Positions 7,392 to 16,235 of a stretch of DNA of 64,000 nucleotides are shown here, in pieces. Source of the DNA: Rhodococcus sp. HNM0563 (GTDB lineage: Bacteria > Actinomycetota > Actinomycetes > Mycobacteriales > Mycobacteriaceae). Numbering within the stretch: the first letter of the stretch is position 1; each line of letters opens with the position of its first letter. The DNA is taken from the NCBI RefSeq assembly GCF_012726195.1, contig NZ_JAASAF010000007.1, positions 1-64,000 on the forward strand, in the 5' to 3' direction. A program made the position numbers and the translations under genes. The notes under the pieces are model-generated. The model searched no databases, had not been told where the DNA came from, and saw only the letters and a program-made list of their open reading frames with translations.

Positions 7392-8585
7392 TTACAGCGC
7401 GTACTCGCGGAGGATGCCCTTGCTGATGATCGTCTTCTGGATCTCGCTGGTGCCCTCACCGATGAGCAGGAACGGAGCCTCACGCATGAGCCGCTCGATC
7501 TCGTACTCCTTCGAATAGCCGTAGCCACCATGGATGCGGAAACTCGCCTGCGTCACCTCGGAGCAGTACTCACTCGTCAGGTACTTCGCCATACCTGCCG
7601 CGACGTCGTTGCGCTCACCCGAATCCTTCAGGCGCGCAGCGTTGACCATCATCAGGTGCGCGGCCTCGACCTTGGTCGCCATCTCGGCGAGAGAGAACCC
7701 GATCGCCTGGTGTTGTGCGATCGGCTTGCCGAACGTGGTGCGCTGCTGCGCATAGCGCGCTGCGAGCTCGAATGCGCGGATCGCGACACCACACGCGCGA
7801 GCGGACACGTTCACACGACCGACCTCGACGCCGTCCATCATCTGGAAGAAGCCGCGACCCGGCTCGCCACCGAGGATCGTATCGGCGGAGGCCTTGTAGT
7901 TGTCGAAGACGAGCTCGGTGGTGTCGATGCCCTTGTAGCCCATTTTGTCGATCTTGCCGGGGATCGTCAGACCCGGCGCCACCTCGCCGAACCCGGCGGG
8001 CTTCTCGACGAGGAACGCCGTGAGATTCTTGTGGGCTTTGTCGGAGCCCTCTTCGGTCTTGACGAGCGCGGCGACGAGAGTGGAGCTGCCGCCGTTGGTC
8101 AGCCACATCTTCTGGCCGTTGATGACGTAGTCGCCGTCGGCGTCGCGCTTGGCCTTGGTGCGGATCGCGGCGACGTCGGAGCCGAGTTCGGGCTCGGACA
8201 TCGAGAACGCGCCGCGCACCTCGCCGGTGGCCATGCGCGGCAGGAAATGCTGCTTCTGTGCTTCGGTTCCATGCTGGCGGATCATGTACGCGACGATGAA
8301 GTGCGTGTTGATGACGCCGGAGACACTCATCCAACCCCGCGCGAGTTCCTCGACGCACAGGGCGTAGGTGAGCAGCGATTCGCCGAGTCCGCCGTACTCC
8401 TCGGGGATCATCAGACCGAACAGGCCCATCTCGCGCATCTGATCGACGATGGCCTGCGGGTAGGTGTCGGAGTGTTCGAGTTCCTGTGCGTTCGGGATGA
8501 TCTCCCGGTCGACGAATCGTCGTACGTTGTCGAGGATCTCGGTTTGGAACTCGGTCAGGCCGATGGTCTGGGCGAGGCGGGTCAT
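7392..8585 (-). CDS. Acyl-CoA dehydrogenase (FadE-like)
   Basis: A 397-residue acyl-CoA dehydrogenase. FAD and substrate motifs are MSEPELGSDVA, GQKMWLTNGGSST and the C-terminal LIGEGTSEIQ, which contains the conventional catalytic Glu. It overlaps the upstream CoA-transferase gene by 4 bp (ATGA), so the two are translationally coupled. Together with the following dehydrogenase it would oxidise the CoA thioester made by the transferase. The mid-protein TRACG-type segment reads VSARACGVA. Which acyl chain is used cannot be told from sequence alone. Confidence 0.92.
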   Translation of the reverse strand: MTRLAQTIGLTEFQTEILDNVRRFVDREIIPNAQELEHSDTYPQAIVDQMREMGLFGLMIPEEYGGLGESLLTYALCVEELARGWMSVSGVINTHFIVAYMIRQHGTEAQKQHFLPRMATGEVRGAFSMSEPELGSDVAAIRTKAKRDADGDYVINGQKMWLTNGGSSTLVAALVKTEEGSDKAHKNLTAFLVEKPAGFGEVAPGLTIPGKIDKMGYKGIDTTELVFDNYKASADTILGGEPGRGFFQMMDGVEVGRVNVSARACGVAIRAFELAARYAQQRTTFGKPIAQHQAIGFSLAEMATKVEAAHLMMVNAARLKDSGERNDVAAGMAKYLTSEYCSEVTQASFRIHGGYGYSKEYEIERLMREAPFLLIGEGTSEIQKTIISKGILREYAL

Positions 8586-9826
8586 GCGTGGTCCTTCTGC
8601 TGGGTGCGGACAGAGCCGGCGGCGGCGAGTGCGTCGATCTCGTCGTCGGTGAGGCCGAGATGTTCGGAGAGGATCCCGGCGGTGTCGTCACCGTTGGCGG
8701 GGGCGGGACGGACGGCCGGGTGCACGCCGTCGAACGACATGGGGGTGCTGGCCGCGGAGTAGGTGCCGATGCGCGGCTGGTCGAGTTGCTGGAACATCGG
8801 ATTGTTCGTGATCAGCGGGTCGGCGGCGAGCTCGGCGAAGGTGCGGTAGCGCTCGTGCAGGATCGAGGTGCCGTCGAGTGCGGCTTCGACCTCTCCTGCC
8901 GTCCGCGCGGCGAACCACGGTGCGAACAGGCCGTTGAGGACCGCGCGGTGCTTGTAGCGTTCGCCTTCGTCGCGAAAGTCGGTGCCCAGTGCAGCTTCGA
9001 CGGCGGTGACGGCGGCGGTCGTGCCGGTCAGTTCGGTGAGGTCGCGGAAATGTCGCGGGGTCAGTGCGACGGTCATGAACCGGGCGCCATCGCTGGTGGC
9101 GAAGTCGCACCCGTAGGTGCCGTAGACGGCGTTGCCGACCCGGCCGCGGCCGGTCAGGCCGAGCTGGGCCTCGGCGATGTAGCCGAGGTTGCCGACGGTG
9201 GCGAACGCGACGTCTTCGAGAGGGAGAACGATCTTGGTTCCGGCGCCGGTGATCTCACGGCGGTACACGGCGGAGGCGACGGACAGTGCGGCGTAGAGGC
9301 CGCACGAGACGTCCCATGCGGGCAGTACGTGGTTGACCGGGCCGTCGAGGTTCTCGGGTCCGGTGACCTGGGGGAATCCGGCTGCGGCGTTGACGGTGTA
9401 GTCGACGGCGCCGGTGCCGTCGGCGCGCCCGAGGACCTGTACGTGGATCAGGTCGGGGCGGATGGCGGCGAGTTCGTCGTAATCGAGCCAATCGCGTCCG
9501 GCCGCATTGGTGACGAGGATACCGGCGTCGATGATGAGGTCTCTGATCAGCTTGTGCGCCTGTGGATTTCGGAAGTCGGCGGCGAACGAGCGTTTGCCCT
9601 TGTTCAAGTTCGCCCAGTAGATCGACTCGCCGTCCGCAGTGAGGGGCCAGCGCTTGTAGTCGGCGGCTCCGCCGATCGGGTCGACACGGATCACGTCGGC
9701 ACCGAGAGCGGCGAGCGTCATTCCGCACAGGGGCGCGGCCACGAAGCTCGACACTTCGACCACACGGACTCCCGCGAGGGGGGCGGTGGACGAGGGCAAC
9801 TCGTCTGTGGAAGCGGTGGAATTCAT
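8582..9826 (-). CDS. Class III (CaiB/BaiF) CoA-transferase
   Basis: A 414-residue formyl-CoA/carnitine-type CoA-transferase. The N-terminal LAGVRVVEVSSFVAAPLCGM and ADVIRVDPIGGAADYKRW segments bind CoA. Asp172, in the AWDVSCGLYAALSVASA helix, fits the catalytic aspartate that forms the aspartyl-CoA anhydride. It would activate a carboxylic acid by transfer and feed the two dehydrogenases that follow it in the operon. The start is the ATG at 9826, preceded by AGGACAGGACG; the reading frame extends 22 codons further with no conservation. It is divergent from an MFS transporter that may import the acid. Confidence 0.9.
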   Translation of the reverse strand: MNSTASTDELPSSTAPLAGVRVVEVSSFVAAPLCGMTLAALGADVIRVDPIGGAADYKRWPLTADGESIYWANLNKGKRSFAADFRNPQAHKLIRDLIIDAGILVTNAAGRDWLDYDELAAIRPDLIHVQVLGRADGTGAVDYTVNAAAGFPQVTGPENLDGPVNHVLPAWDVSCGLYAALSVASAVYRREITGAGTKIVLPLEDVAFATVGNLGYIAEAQLGLTGRGRVGNAVYGTYGCDFATSDGARFMTVALTPRHFRDLTELTGTTAAVTAVEAALGTDFRDEGERYKHRAVLNGLFAPWFAARTAGEVEAALDGTSILHERYRTFAELAADPLITNNPMFQQLDQPRIGTYSAASTPMSFDGVHPAVRPAPANGDDTAGILSEHLGLTDDEIDALAAAGSVRTQQKDHA

Positions 9827-10133
9827 GGCGTCCTGTCCTCGTCCGTCGCGTGTTCCGGGCACACGCGACCCGAATCGGTTCCCAGCCAGCATGCAACAGC
9901 TTTCGGGGGCGGACCAGCACCGGATCGGCTATTGCTCGGTTAGCGCAGACCAATATCCCGACCACTTGTGATGGGTCATAGGTTCTGGTGATCGATTGGT
10001 TCGCGTAAGGCTCTTTGTGTTCGGTGAGCTCGGTCACGTTCAATGAATTCAACGCCAGGCGTGACGGTCCACGCCGAGTGCGAGTCAGAGTGCGGCCTGC
10101 GTCGTTATCCTCCGAGTCTGAAGGGACTCCCAC
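9827..10133. promoter_or_regulatory. Divergent promoter region between CoA-transferase and MFS genes
   Basis: A 307-bp non-coding gap between divergent operons. It holds an inverted repeat with arms GGCGTG and CACGCC (10058-10075) close to the MFS start. It also has a CTTGTGAT half-site (9965-9972) matching one arm of the 20-bp palindrome found at 17213 and 61625. Either could be an operator, but symmetry is limited. No small gene is supported here. Confidence 0.4.
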
Positions 10134-11480
10134 GTGACTACAGGTGAAATCGTGAACGGTACGTCCAGTACCCACGATGGCCCCCAGCCATCCGAATCCA
10201 GATCACCGTTCAAGGTGACTCCCGGCCGCGCGTGGGGGATGACCAGTCTTGTCATCTTCCTGTACGTGGTGAACTACGCCGACAAGGCCGTGCTCGGCAT
10301 CATCGCTCAACCGCTCGCTCGAGAGTTCGGGCTGACCTCGTCGCAGATCGGCCTCGTCGGCTCGCTGTTCTTCGTGACCTTCACCGTCGGCGGCTTCCTG
10401 GCCGGGCCGCTCGAGAAGAAGATGACCCTCAAGTGGGCACTGCTCGCGCTCGGCCTGACCTGGTCGGTCGTGATGCTGCCGCTCGTCGTCACCGGGGGCT
10501 TCGTGGTCCTCGTCGTGTGCCGCATGCTGCTCGGCCTGGGTGAAGGCCCGAGCTCGGCCCTCATGCACACCGCCGCGTATTCGTGGCACCCACCGGCCAA
10601 ACGCGGTCTGCCCGGCGCATTCCTCGCCGGCTCCGCCTCGGTCGCCAAGATCGCGCTCGCTCCGGTCCTGACCTTCATCACCGTTCAATACGGGTGGCGG
10701 ATGGCCATCGTTGCGCTGTCGGTTCTCGGCCTGGTGTGGATGGTGTGCTGGATCCCCGGCTTCAAGGAGGGTCCGTTCACGTCCAAAGCAGTCAAGGGTG
10801 CCGATACCGCGGTGGCGTCCGCTCCGACGGAGCCGTCCGTGCCGTGGCGCAAGATCTTCTTCACCCGCACCTTCGCGAGCTGCGCCTTCATGATCATCGT
10901 CGTGTATGCGCTCACCACCGTGGTCCTCACCTGGCTGCCGTCGTACTTCGAACTGGGTCTCGGCTACAGCGCTCTGCAGGCAGGCTCGATGTTCGCGCTG
11001 CCCTCGATCGTCGGACTGTTCCTGATGATCTCGTCGGGCACCGTCACCGACCGCCTACGCAGCCGCGGCCACACCTCCCGCGTGGTCCGCATCATCGTTC
11101 CCGCCGTCGGTGTCCTCGTCTGCGGTGCAGTCCTGGTGTTCCTCCCGTCGATCGGTACTCCGGCGTTGGCGGTCGCGCTCGTCTCGATCGGCTACGGCTT
11201 CGGTGCCATCGCCTTCCCGCTGATCAACGCCGCGATCTCCGAGCTGTGCCCGCCGCAGCAGACCGCAGGCACGATGGGTGTGTTCCTCGCGCTCATGGCG
11301 ATCGGTGGCCTCGTCGCTCCCTACGGCACCGGCCTCATCGTCGACAACGCTGCAACCGCGGCGGAGGGCTACGCGACATCGTTCCAGATCATCGGTGTCC
11401 TCGGTGCGATCGCCGCGGTGCTCGTGCTGGTGTTCGCCAACCCCGAACGCGACCGCAAGATCATCCGCGGCGTGGCCTGA
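10134..11480 (+). CDS. MFS transporter (anion/carboxylate symporter type)
   Basis: A 448-residue major-facilitator protein with 12 predicted membrane helices and a hydrophilic 30-residue N-terminus. MFS signatures are the loop 2-3 region GPLEKKMTLKW, CRMLLGLGEGPSSALMHT in helix 4, and a charged central loop (KGADTAVASAPTEPSV) near residue 225. The pattern resembles the anion:cation symporter group that takes up organic acids. It is first in a plus-strand operon with thiolase, SDR and acyl-CoA ligase genes, so import of the acid degraded by the surrounding enzymes is likely. The GTG start gives a normal-length N-terminus. Confidence 0.88.
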   Translation: MTTGEIVNGTSSTHDGPQPSESRSPFKVTPGRAWGMTSLVIFLYVVNYADKAVLGIIAQPLAREFGLTSSQIGLVGSLFFVTFTVGGFLAGPLEKKMTLKWALLALGLTWSVVMLPLVVTGGFVVLVVCRMLLGLGEGPSSALMHTAAYSWHPPAKRGLPGAFLAGSASVAKIALAPVLTFITVQYGWRMAIVALSVLGLVWMVCWIPGFKEGPFTSKAVKGADTAVASAPTEPSVPWRKIFFTRTFASCAFMIIVVYALTTVVLTWLPSYFELGLGYSALQAGSMFALPSIVGLFLMISSGTVTDRLRSRGHTSRVVRIIVPAVGVLVCGAVLVFLPSIGTPALAVALVSIGYGFGAIAFPLINAAISELCPPQQTAGTMGVFLALMAIGGLVAPYGTGLIVDNAATAAEGYATSFQIIGVLGAIAAVLVLVFANPERDRKIIRGVA

Positions 11481-11536
11481 ACGAAGTCGGCATAGCTTCC
11501 GCCTAACGGAAGCTTCCGCCGAAAGACTTATCCTCA

Positions 11537-11584
11537 CCGGCCGGGTGCGTGGTCTCCTCGAAGTGAGGGCCACCACCCGGCCGG
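11537..11584 (+). terminator. Intercistronic terminator-like hairpin
   Basis: Arms CCGGCCGGGTG and CACCCGGCCGG (11537-11547 with 11574-11584) pair perfectly. A second, smaller hairpin (GCTTCCG/CGGAAGC) lies about 40 bp upstream. Both lie in the 180-bp gap between MFS and thiolase genes and may attenuate read-through. Confidence 0.6.
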
Positions 11585-11660
11585 CTGCTTTTCTCCGGTG
11601 CTCGCTCCACCGGTTGCCCACAAGACCCGATTGTTCGCTTTCACAAAGGACCCGATCCCC

Positions 11661-12794
11661 ATGCGCGATGCCGTGATCGTCGATGCCGTCCGTACCCCCA
11701 TCGGGCGCCGTAACGGTGCACTGTCCGAAGTTCACCCCGTCAACCTGTCCGCACACGTGCTCACCGCACTCGCCGAGCGCACCGGTCTCGACCCCGCCAC
11801 CGTCGACGACGTCCAGTGGGGTTGTGTGAGCCAGGTCGGAGCGCAGGCCGGAATCGTGTCGCGGAGCGCGGTCTTTGCCGCCGGATGGCCCGAGACGGTG
11901 CCTGCCACCACGATCAACCGTGCATGCGGTTCGAGCCAGCAGTCCGTGTCGTTCGCGGCAGGATCGGTGATCTCCGGGCAGGCCGACGTGGTGATCGCCG
12001 GTGGTGTCGAGTCCATGTCGCAGGTTCCGATGGGCAGCGCCGTGAAGACCCCCAACGAGAACTACCCGGCCGAGGTGCTCGAGCGGTTCGGCGTCTCCGG
12101 ATTCAGCCAGGGCATCGGTGCCGAGATGATCGCCGAAAAGTGGGGTTTCTCCCGCACCCAGCTCGACGAGTTCGCTCTGCGTTCGCACGAACTCTCGGCA
12201 ACGGCCACCGACGCAGGCGCATTCGACCGGCAGCTCGCGCCGCTCGCCGGCCTCACCACTGACGAGGGCATCCGCCGGGGCGGCAGCCTCGAGTCGCTCG
12301 CCAAGCTCAAGACCGTGTTCAAGGACGACGGCGTCATCCACGCGGGTAACTCGTCGCAGATCTCCGACGGCGCCGGCGCACTGCTCGTCACCACCAGTGA
12401 GTACGCGGCCGCGCAGGGATGGGCTCCCCTCGCACGCATCCACACTGCTGTCGTCGCGGCCGACGACCCGGTCGTCATGCTCACCGGCCCGATTCCCGCC
12501 ACGGAGAAGGCGCTGAAGCGCTCGGGTCTGTCGATCGACGACATCGGCGCGTTCGAGATCAACGAGGCCTTCGCGCCCGTGCCGCTCGCCTGGCTCGCCG
12601 AGACCGGCGCGAAGCTCGACCGGCTCAACCCGCTCGGCGGCGCGATCGGTGTCGGGCACCCGCTCGGCGGCTCCGGGGCGATCCTCATGACCCGACTCGT
12701 ACACCACATGCGTGACAACGGAATTCGCTACGGACTGCAGTCGATGTGTGAGGCCGGCGGTATGGCCAACGCCACCATCCTCGAACTGCTCTGA
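11661..12794 (+). CDS. Thiolase (acetyl-CoA acyltransferase)
   Basis: A 377-residue thiolase that cleaves a 3-oxoacyl-CoA with CoA, releasing acetyl-CoA or propionyl-CoA. The nucleophile Cys89 lies in NRACGSSQQ. The C-terminal half has INEAFAPVPLAW, the His motif GVGHPLGGSGA and the second catalytic Cys in MCEAGGMANA, a variant of the usual CxGGGxG. The start follows AAAGGA and matches the canonical MRDAVIVDAVRTPIG beginning. With the SDR 33 bp downstream it could carry out the last two steps of a beta-oxidation cycle. Confidence 0.93.
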   Translation: MRDAVIVDAVRTPIGRRNGALSEVHPVNLSAHVLTALAERTGLDPATVDDVQWGCVSQVGAQAGIVSRSAVFAAGWPETVPATTINRACGSSQQSVSFAAGSVISGQADVVIAGGVESMSQVPMGSAVKTPNENYPAEVLERFGVSGFSQGIGAEMIAEKWGFSRTQLDEFALRSHELSATATDAGAFDRQLAPLAGLTTDEGIRRGGSLESLAKLKTVFKDDGVIHAGNSSQISDGAGALLVTTSEYAAAQGWAPLARIHTAVVAADDPVVMLTGPIPATEKALKRSGLSIDDIGAFEINEAFAPVPLAWLAETGAKLDRLNPLGGAIGVGHPLGGSGAILMTRLVHHMRDNGIRYGLQSMCEAGGMANATILELL

Positions 12795-12827
12795 TATCCA
12801 CATAACTCACATCAAGGATCGAAAATA

Positions 12828-13592
12828 ATGGAACTCAAGGGTCTTTCCGTCGCAATCACCGGTGGTGCCTCCGGGCTCGGACTTGCCACCGCCCAGCGCG
12901 TGCTCGCCGCAGGCGGCAACGTCACCCTCATCGATCTGCCGTCGTCGAACGGCGCCGATGTCGCCAAGGATCTCGGTGACGGTGCGACGTTCGCGGGTGC
13001 GGACGTCACCGATGCGGAGCAGTTCGCTGCCGCACTCGATGTCGCGCACGAGCGCGGCGGACTGCGCGGCGTCGTGCACTGCGCCGGTGCCGGTCGCAAG
13101 ATGCGGATCCTCGACAAGGAAGGCAAGGCCGGCTCACTCGAGGACTTCGAGTTCGTCATCCGCCTCAACCTGATCGGATCGTTCAACGCGCTGCGCCTGG
13201 GCGCCGAGCGCATGGCGCAGCTCGAGCCGATCGACGGTGAGCGCGGAGTGGTCGTGATGACGGCGTCTGCAGCAGCGTACGAAGGCCAGATCGGCCAGAT
13301 CAACTACTCGGCGTCCAAGGCGGGCATCGTCGGCATGACGATCGTCGCTGCCCGCGATCTTGCGAGCAAGAACATCCGAGTCAACACGATCGCCCCGGGC
13401 ATCATGGACACGCCGCTGCTCGCGCGTCTGCGCGACGACGTCCGTGCATCGCTCGAGGCCACTGTGCCGAACCCGTCGCGTATGGGCCGTCCGGAGGAGT
13501 TCGGTCGTCTCGCCGCATCGATCCTCGAGAACGGCTACCTCAACGGTGAGACCATCCGCCTGGACGGTGCCATCCGTATGGCCCCGCGCTGA
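12828..13592 (+). CDS. SDR-family 3-hydroxyacyl-CoA dehydrogenase (type II/HSD10-like)
   Basis: A 254-residue classical short-chain dehydrogenase. The NAD-binding TGGASGLG lies at residues 11-18 and the catalytic Ser147-Tyr160-Lys164 is in the order expected. Asp36, in TLIDLPSS after strand 2, favours NAD(H). The overall pattern, with an NAD-type N-terminus and a GAGRKMRILDKEGK insertion after strand 4, is that of type-II 3-hydroxyacyl-CoA dehydrogenases. It lies between a thiolase and an acyl-CoA ligase, which supports a role in beta-oxidation. Confidence 0.9.
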   Translation: MELKGLSVAITGGASGLGLATAQRVLAAGGNVTLIDLPSSNGADVAKDLGDGATFAGADVTDAEQFAAALDVAHERGGLRGVVHCAGAGRKMRILDKEGKAGSLEDFEFVIRLNLIGSFNALRLGAERMAQLEPIDGERGVVVMTASAAAYEGQIGQINYSASKAGIVGMTIVAARDLASKNIRVNTIAPGIMDTPLLARLRDDVRASLEATVPNPSRMGRPEEFGRLAASILENGYLNGETIRLDGAIRMAPR

Positions 13593-13606
13593 TCCCGGGA
13601 TCGAAG

Positions 13607-15259
13607 ATGACTTCCGTTCAATTCGGTTGGGCAGACACGTCGTTGTCCTACCCGCAGGTTTCGATGGCAGTGTGGGCGCCGAGTCTCGCCGCCATGTACG
13701 GCGACCGCGCTGCGGTCGTCGATGGTGATCGGGTTCTGTCGTACCGCGAGCTCGACGAGAAGTCGGCGCAGTTCGCAGGTGCGTTGAGCGCCGCCGGTGT
13801 CGCCGAACACGACGTGGTGCTCATGCATCTCGGCAACTGCGCAGAGTTCCACATCGCGTATTACGGCGCGTTGCGTGTCGGTGCGGCCGTGACCCTTGTG
13901 AATCCGCTTCAGCCCGAGCCGGGTCTTCGGCGTCAGATCGAGGAGACCGGAGCCGTCGCAGCCGTGTCCCAACCGCAGCAGCTCCCCACGCTGCTCGGTG
14001 CTGCGGCAGGCACCACGATCCGTCTCGTCGCGGTCGTGTCCGACGAGCCTGTCGAGACCGGTGCTGTCGAGGCGGTCCGGTTCGACGAGTTGCTGGCCGG
14101 TCACGCCACCGAGTTCGCACCTGCGCAGGTCGGCGGTGACGATGTCGCACACATCGCGTACACCGGTGGCACCACCGGCATTTCGAAGGGCGTACGGGTT
14201 CTGCACCGCAACGTCGTCGGCAACGTGACGCAGATGTGCGGGTGGCGTGCCGGGTACCAGACCGTGGTGAAGGATGGTCTGGTGTCGCTCGAGAAGATCG
14301 ACGGCCTCGACATCGCGGGCGTCGTTCCGGGCGAGGGGTCGACGATCGTCGTGTCGCCTCTGTTCCACGCACATGCGCTGATCAATACGTCGTTCCTGCT
14401 GGCCTGCGGTCTCACACAGGTGCTCGCGGGCCGCTTCGACCCGGCCCGCATGCTCGAACTGATCGAGATCCATCGCGCTAGCTACATCACGGGCAGCCCC
14501 GCGATGTGGCACGCGCTTGCCACGCACCCGGATGTCGCGACCCGCGACCTGTCGACGGTGCGGGTGGTGTCGTCGGGCGCGGCTCCGATCGACCATGTCA
14601 CTCTCGAGGCACTTGCCGACGCGTTCCCCAACGCGACCGTTGCCGAGGGTTACGGGCTGACCGAGGGCACATGCGTGGTCACCGCCATGCCACTGGCCCG
14701 GGGTCTCCGATATCGGATCGGAAGCGTCGGCCTTCCTGTCTTCGACACCGAGATCGAGATCCGGCCGCAAGGTGACATGACGGCGACGGCCGGTCCGAAC
14801 GAACGTGGCGAACTGTGGGTTCGTGGCCCACAGGTCACCGACGGGTATCTCGGTCACCCCGAGATCACGGCGGAGCAGTACGTGGACGGCTGGCTCGCGA
14901 CCGGTGACATCGCCTACCGCGACGACGACGGTTATCTGTTCATCGCGGACCGCGCGAAGGACATGCTGATCTACAAGGGCTACAACGTGTATCCGCGTGA
15001 GCTCGAGGAGATCCTCGTGACGCATCCGTCCGTGTCGACCGCTGCGGTGGTCGGCCGCGATGTGGGCGCGACAGGGCAGGAGCCCGTGGCATTCGTCGTG
15101 CCTGTCGCGGGTGCCGAGGTCGATGAGGACGAACTCATGGCGTACGTGGCCGAACGTGTACTGCCGTACAAGAAGATCCGGGACATCGTCATCCTGGATG
15201 CACTGCCGACCTCGGCGGCGGGCAAGATCCTCAAGACCGATCTGCGCGCTCAGCTGTAA
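13607..15259 (+). CDS. Acyl-CoA ligase (AMP-forming)
   Basis: A 550-residue ANL-superfamily acyl-CoA synthetase. The AMP-binding P-loop YTGGTTGISKG is at about residues 185-195. GYGLTEGT is the A5 motif and TGDIAYRDDDGYLFIADRAKDM the A7/A8 hinge region. The catalytic Lys is in the C-terminal PTSAAGKILK. About 40 extra residues (AGYQTVVKDGLVSLEKIDGL) lie between the P-loop and the VVSPLFHAHALI motif. It starts 14 bp after the SDR. The last 74 bp of the gene and 13 bp beyond form one copy of an 87-bp direct repeat; its original downstream terminator is now 8.5 kb away, at 23784. Confidence 0.93.
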   Translation: MTSVQFGWADTSLSYPQVSMAVWAPSLAAMYGDRAAVVDGDRVLSYRELDEKSAQFAGALSAAGVAEHDVVLMHLGNCAEFHIAYYGALRVGAAVTLVNPLQPEPGLRRQIEETGAVAAVSQPQQLPTLLGAAAGTTIRLVAVVSDEPVETGAVEAVRFDELLAGHATEFAPAQVGGDDVAHIAYTGGTTGISKGVRVLHRNVVGNVTQMCGWRAGYQTVVKDGLVSLEKIDGLDIAGVVPGEGSTIVVSPLFHAHALINTSFLLACGLTQVLAGRFDPARMLELIEIHRASYITGSPAMWHALATHPDVATRDLSTVRVVSSGAAPIDHVTLEALADAFPNATVAEGYGLTEGTCVVTAMPLARGLRYRIGSVGLPVFDTEIEIRPQGDMTATAGPNERGELWVRGPQVTDGYLGHPEITAEQYVDGWLATGDIAYRDDDGYLFIADRAKDMLIYKGYNVYPRELEEILVTHPSVSTAAVVGRDVGATGQEPVAFVVPVAGAEVDEDELMAYVAERVLPYKKIRDIVILDALPTSAAGKILKTDLRAQL

Positions 15260-15272
15260 GTGCAGCTCCGCT
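15186..15272 (+). repeat. 87-bp direct repeat, left copy (ligase 3' end)
   Basis: Every base matches 23696-23782. The identity begins inside the codons for the ligase C-terminus and ends with CTCCGCT, 13 bp past the stop codon. Upstream of the repeat, the two loci still resemble each other for about 130 bp but differ at many positions. Downstream they are unrelated. The copies bound an 8.4-kb accessory segment. Confidence 0.9.
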
Positions 15273-15396
15273 TCAACACTATGCGCAAGGTCATTCCACA
15301 CATGATCCACACTGGCGGCGGCCGCATCGTCAGTATTTTGTCAGTGGCCGGCATCCGATGGGGCGGGGTCGCATACGCCGCCTACTACTCCAGTAA

Positions 15397-16235
15397 GAGA
15401 GCGGCTGAATACTCGGAGTGATCGGCGTGTGACGGGTGAGGAATGGGTGAATTCCTGGTAGGTCAGTGAGTGTCTACGTCACGACCGACCAGGAGTTCAC
15501 TTGCCATCATCGCTCATCGCGCTGTGTACTCGCCCTCCTCGGTGACCGATGCCCAGGGGCGATTCTCGAATCTCTGCTTCCACCTCCCGGCAACACCGGA
15601 GGGCGTGGCGGTCGTCCCGAAAAGCACTGTCGCCGTCTGGTACTCGACGCCATCTTCTATCTCGTGCGAGGCGGGATCGCCTGGCGGCAACTGCCGGCCG
15701 ACTTCCGCTGCCGTCCGCGGCGATCGTCGACTCCCAATCGGTGCCCGGCGCCGACACCGTGCCCCCGGTCGAGTCACGGATACGACGCGGGGAAGAAGAC
15801 GAACGGCCGCAGCGCCATATCGCCGTCGATACCAACAGGCTGCTGCTCGCGGTCGTGGTGACCATGGCCGGGATCCAGGACCGGGACGCCGCCTTCCGGT
15901 TGCTGGCCGCGCTACAGGCCCGCTTCTCGACGATCAGCCTGGTCTGGGCCGACGGCGGCTACGCCGGTGGGCTGATCGACTGGGCGAAACACTTTCTGTC
16001 CCTGACGGTTCAGGTCGTCAAACGCACCGACGACGTCACAGGGTTCACGGTTTGCCCCGGCGGTGGGTGGTCGAGCGAACCTTCGCCTGGATCAGCAAAC
16101 ACCGCCGCTGCCTCCGCGACTACGAGACCCGACCCGACCACCACGAAGCCACCGTCTACATCGCCATGATCGCGACCATGTCACGCCGACTCGCCCGCAA
16201 TGCGTGACCTCGGTCTGGAGTTTTCAGATGCCCTC
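15397..16235 (+). mobile_element. IS5-type insertion sequence (decayed)
   Basis: An 839-bp element inside the SDR pseudogene. Its ends form an imperfect terminal inverted repeat: GAGAGCGGCTGAATACTC on the left and, on the other strand, GAGGGCATCTGAAAACTC, 14 of 18 matching. It is flanked by TAA direct repeats (15394-15396 and 16236-16238), which fits the TNA target duplication of part of the IS5 family. Inside is a broken transposase. Ends and target duplication were deduced by eye. Confidence 0.75.
15466..16207 (+). pseudogene. IS5-family transposase, frameshifted and internally deleted
   Basis: DDE transposase remnants are spread over three frames. The N-terminal part has [33 protein letters not shown] segment of roughly 50 codons then appears to be missing before AIVDSQSV, with the first catalytic Asp. 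[21 protein letters not shown] and VWADGGYAG follow in alternating frames. The C-terminal [20 protein letters not shown] carries the catalytic Glu region. At least two frame changes and the deletion make it non-functional unless supplied in trans. Confidence 0.8.

Noticed and set aside
6150-8762. Very long open frame (870 codons) on the plus strand opposite the acyl-CoA dehydrogenases
   Set aside because: It is antisense to two genes with clear catalytic motifs, has Arg/Asp/Val-heavy composition typical of GC-rich shadow frames, and resembles no protein.
8588-9943. 451-codon plus-strand frame opposite the class III CoA-transferase
   Set aside because: Gly/Val/Asp-rich shadow product; the minus-strand gene has the catalytic Asp and family motifs.
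13535-15310. 591-codon minus-strand frame opposite the acyl-CoA ligase
   Set aside because: Antisense to a ligase with all ANL motifs; low-complexity Arg/His-rich product without a domain.
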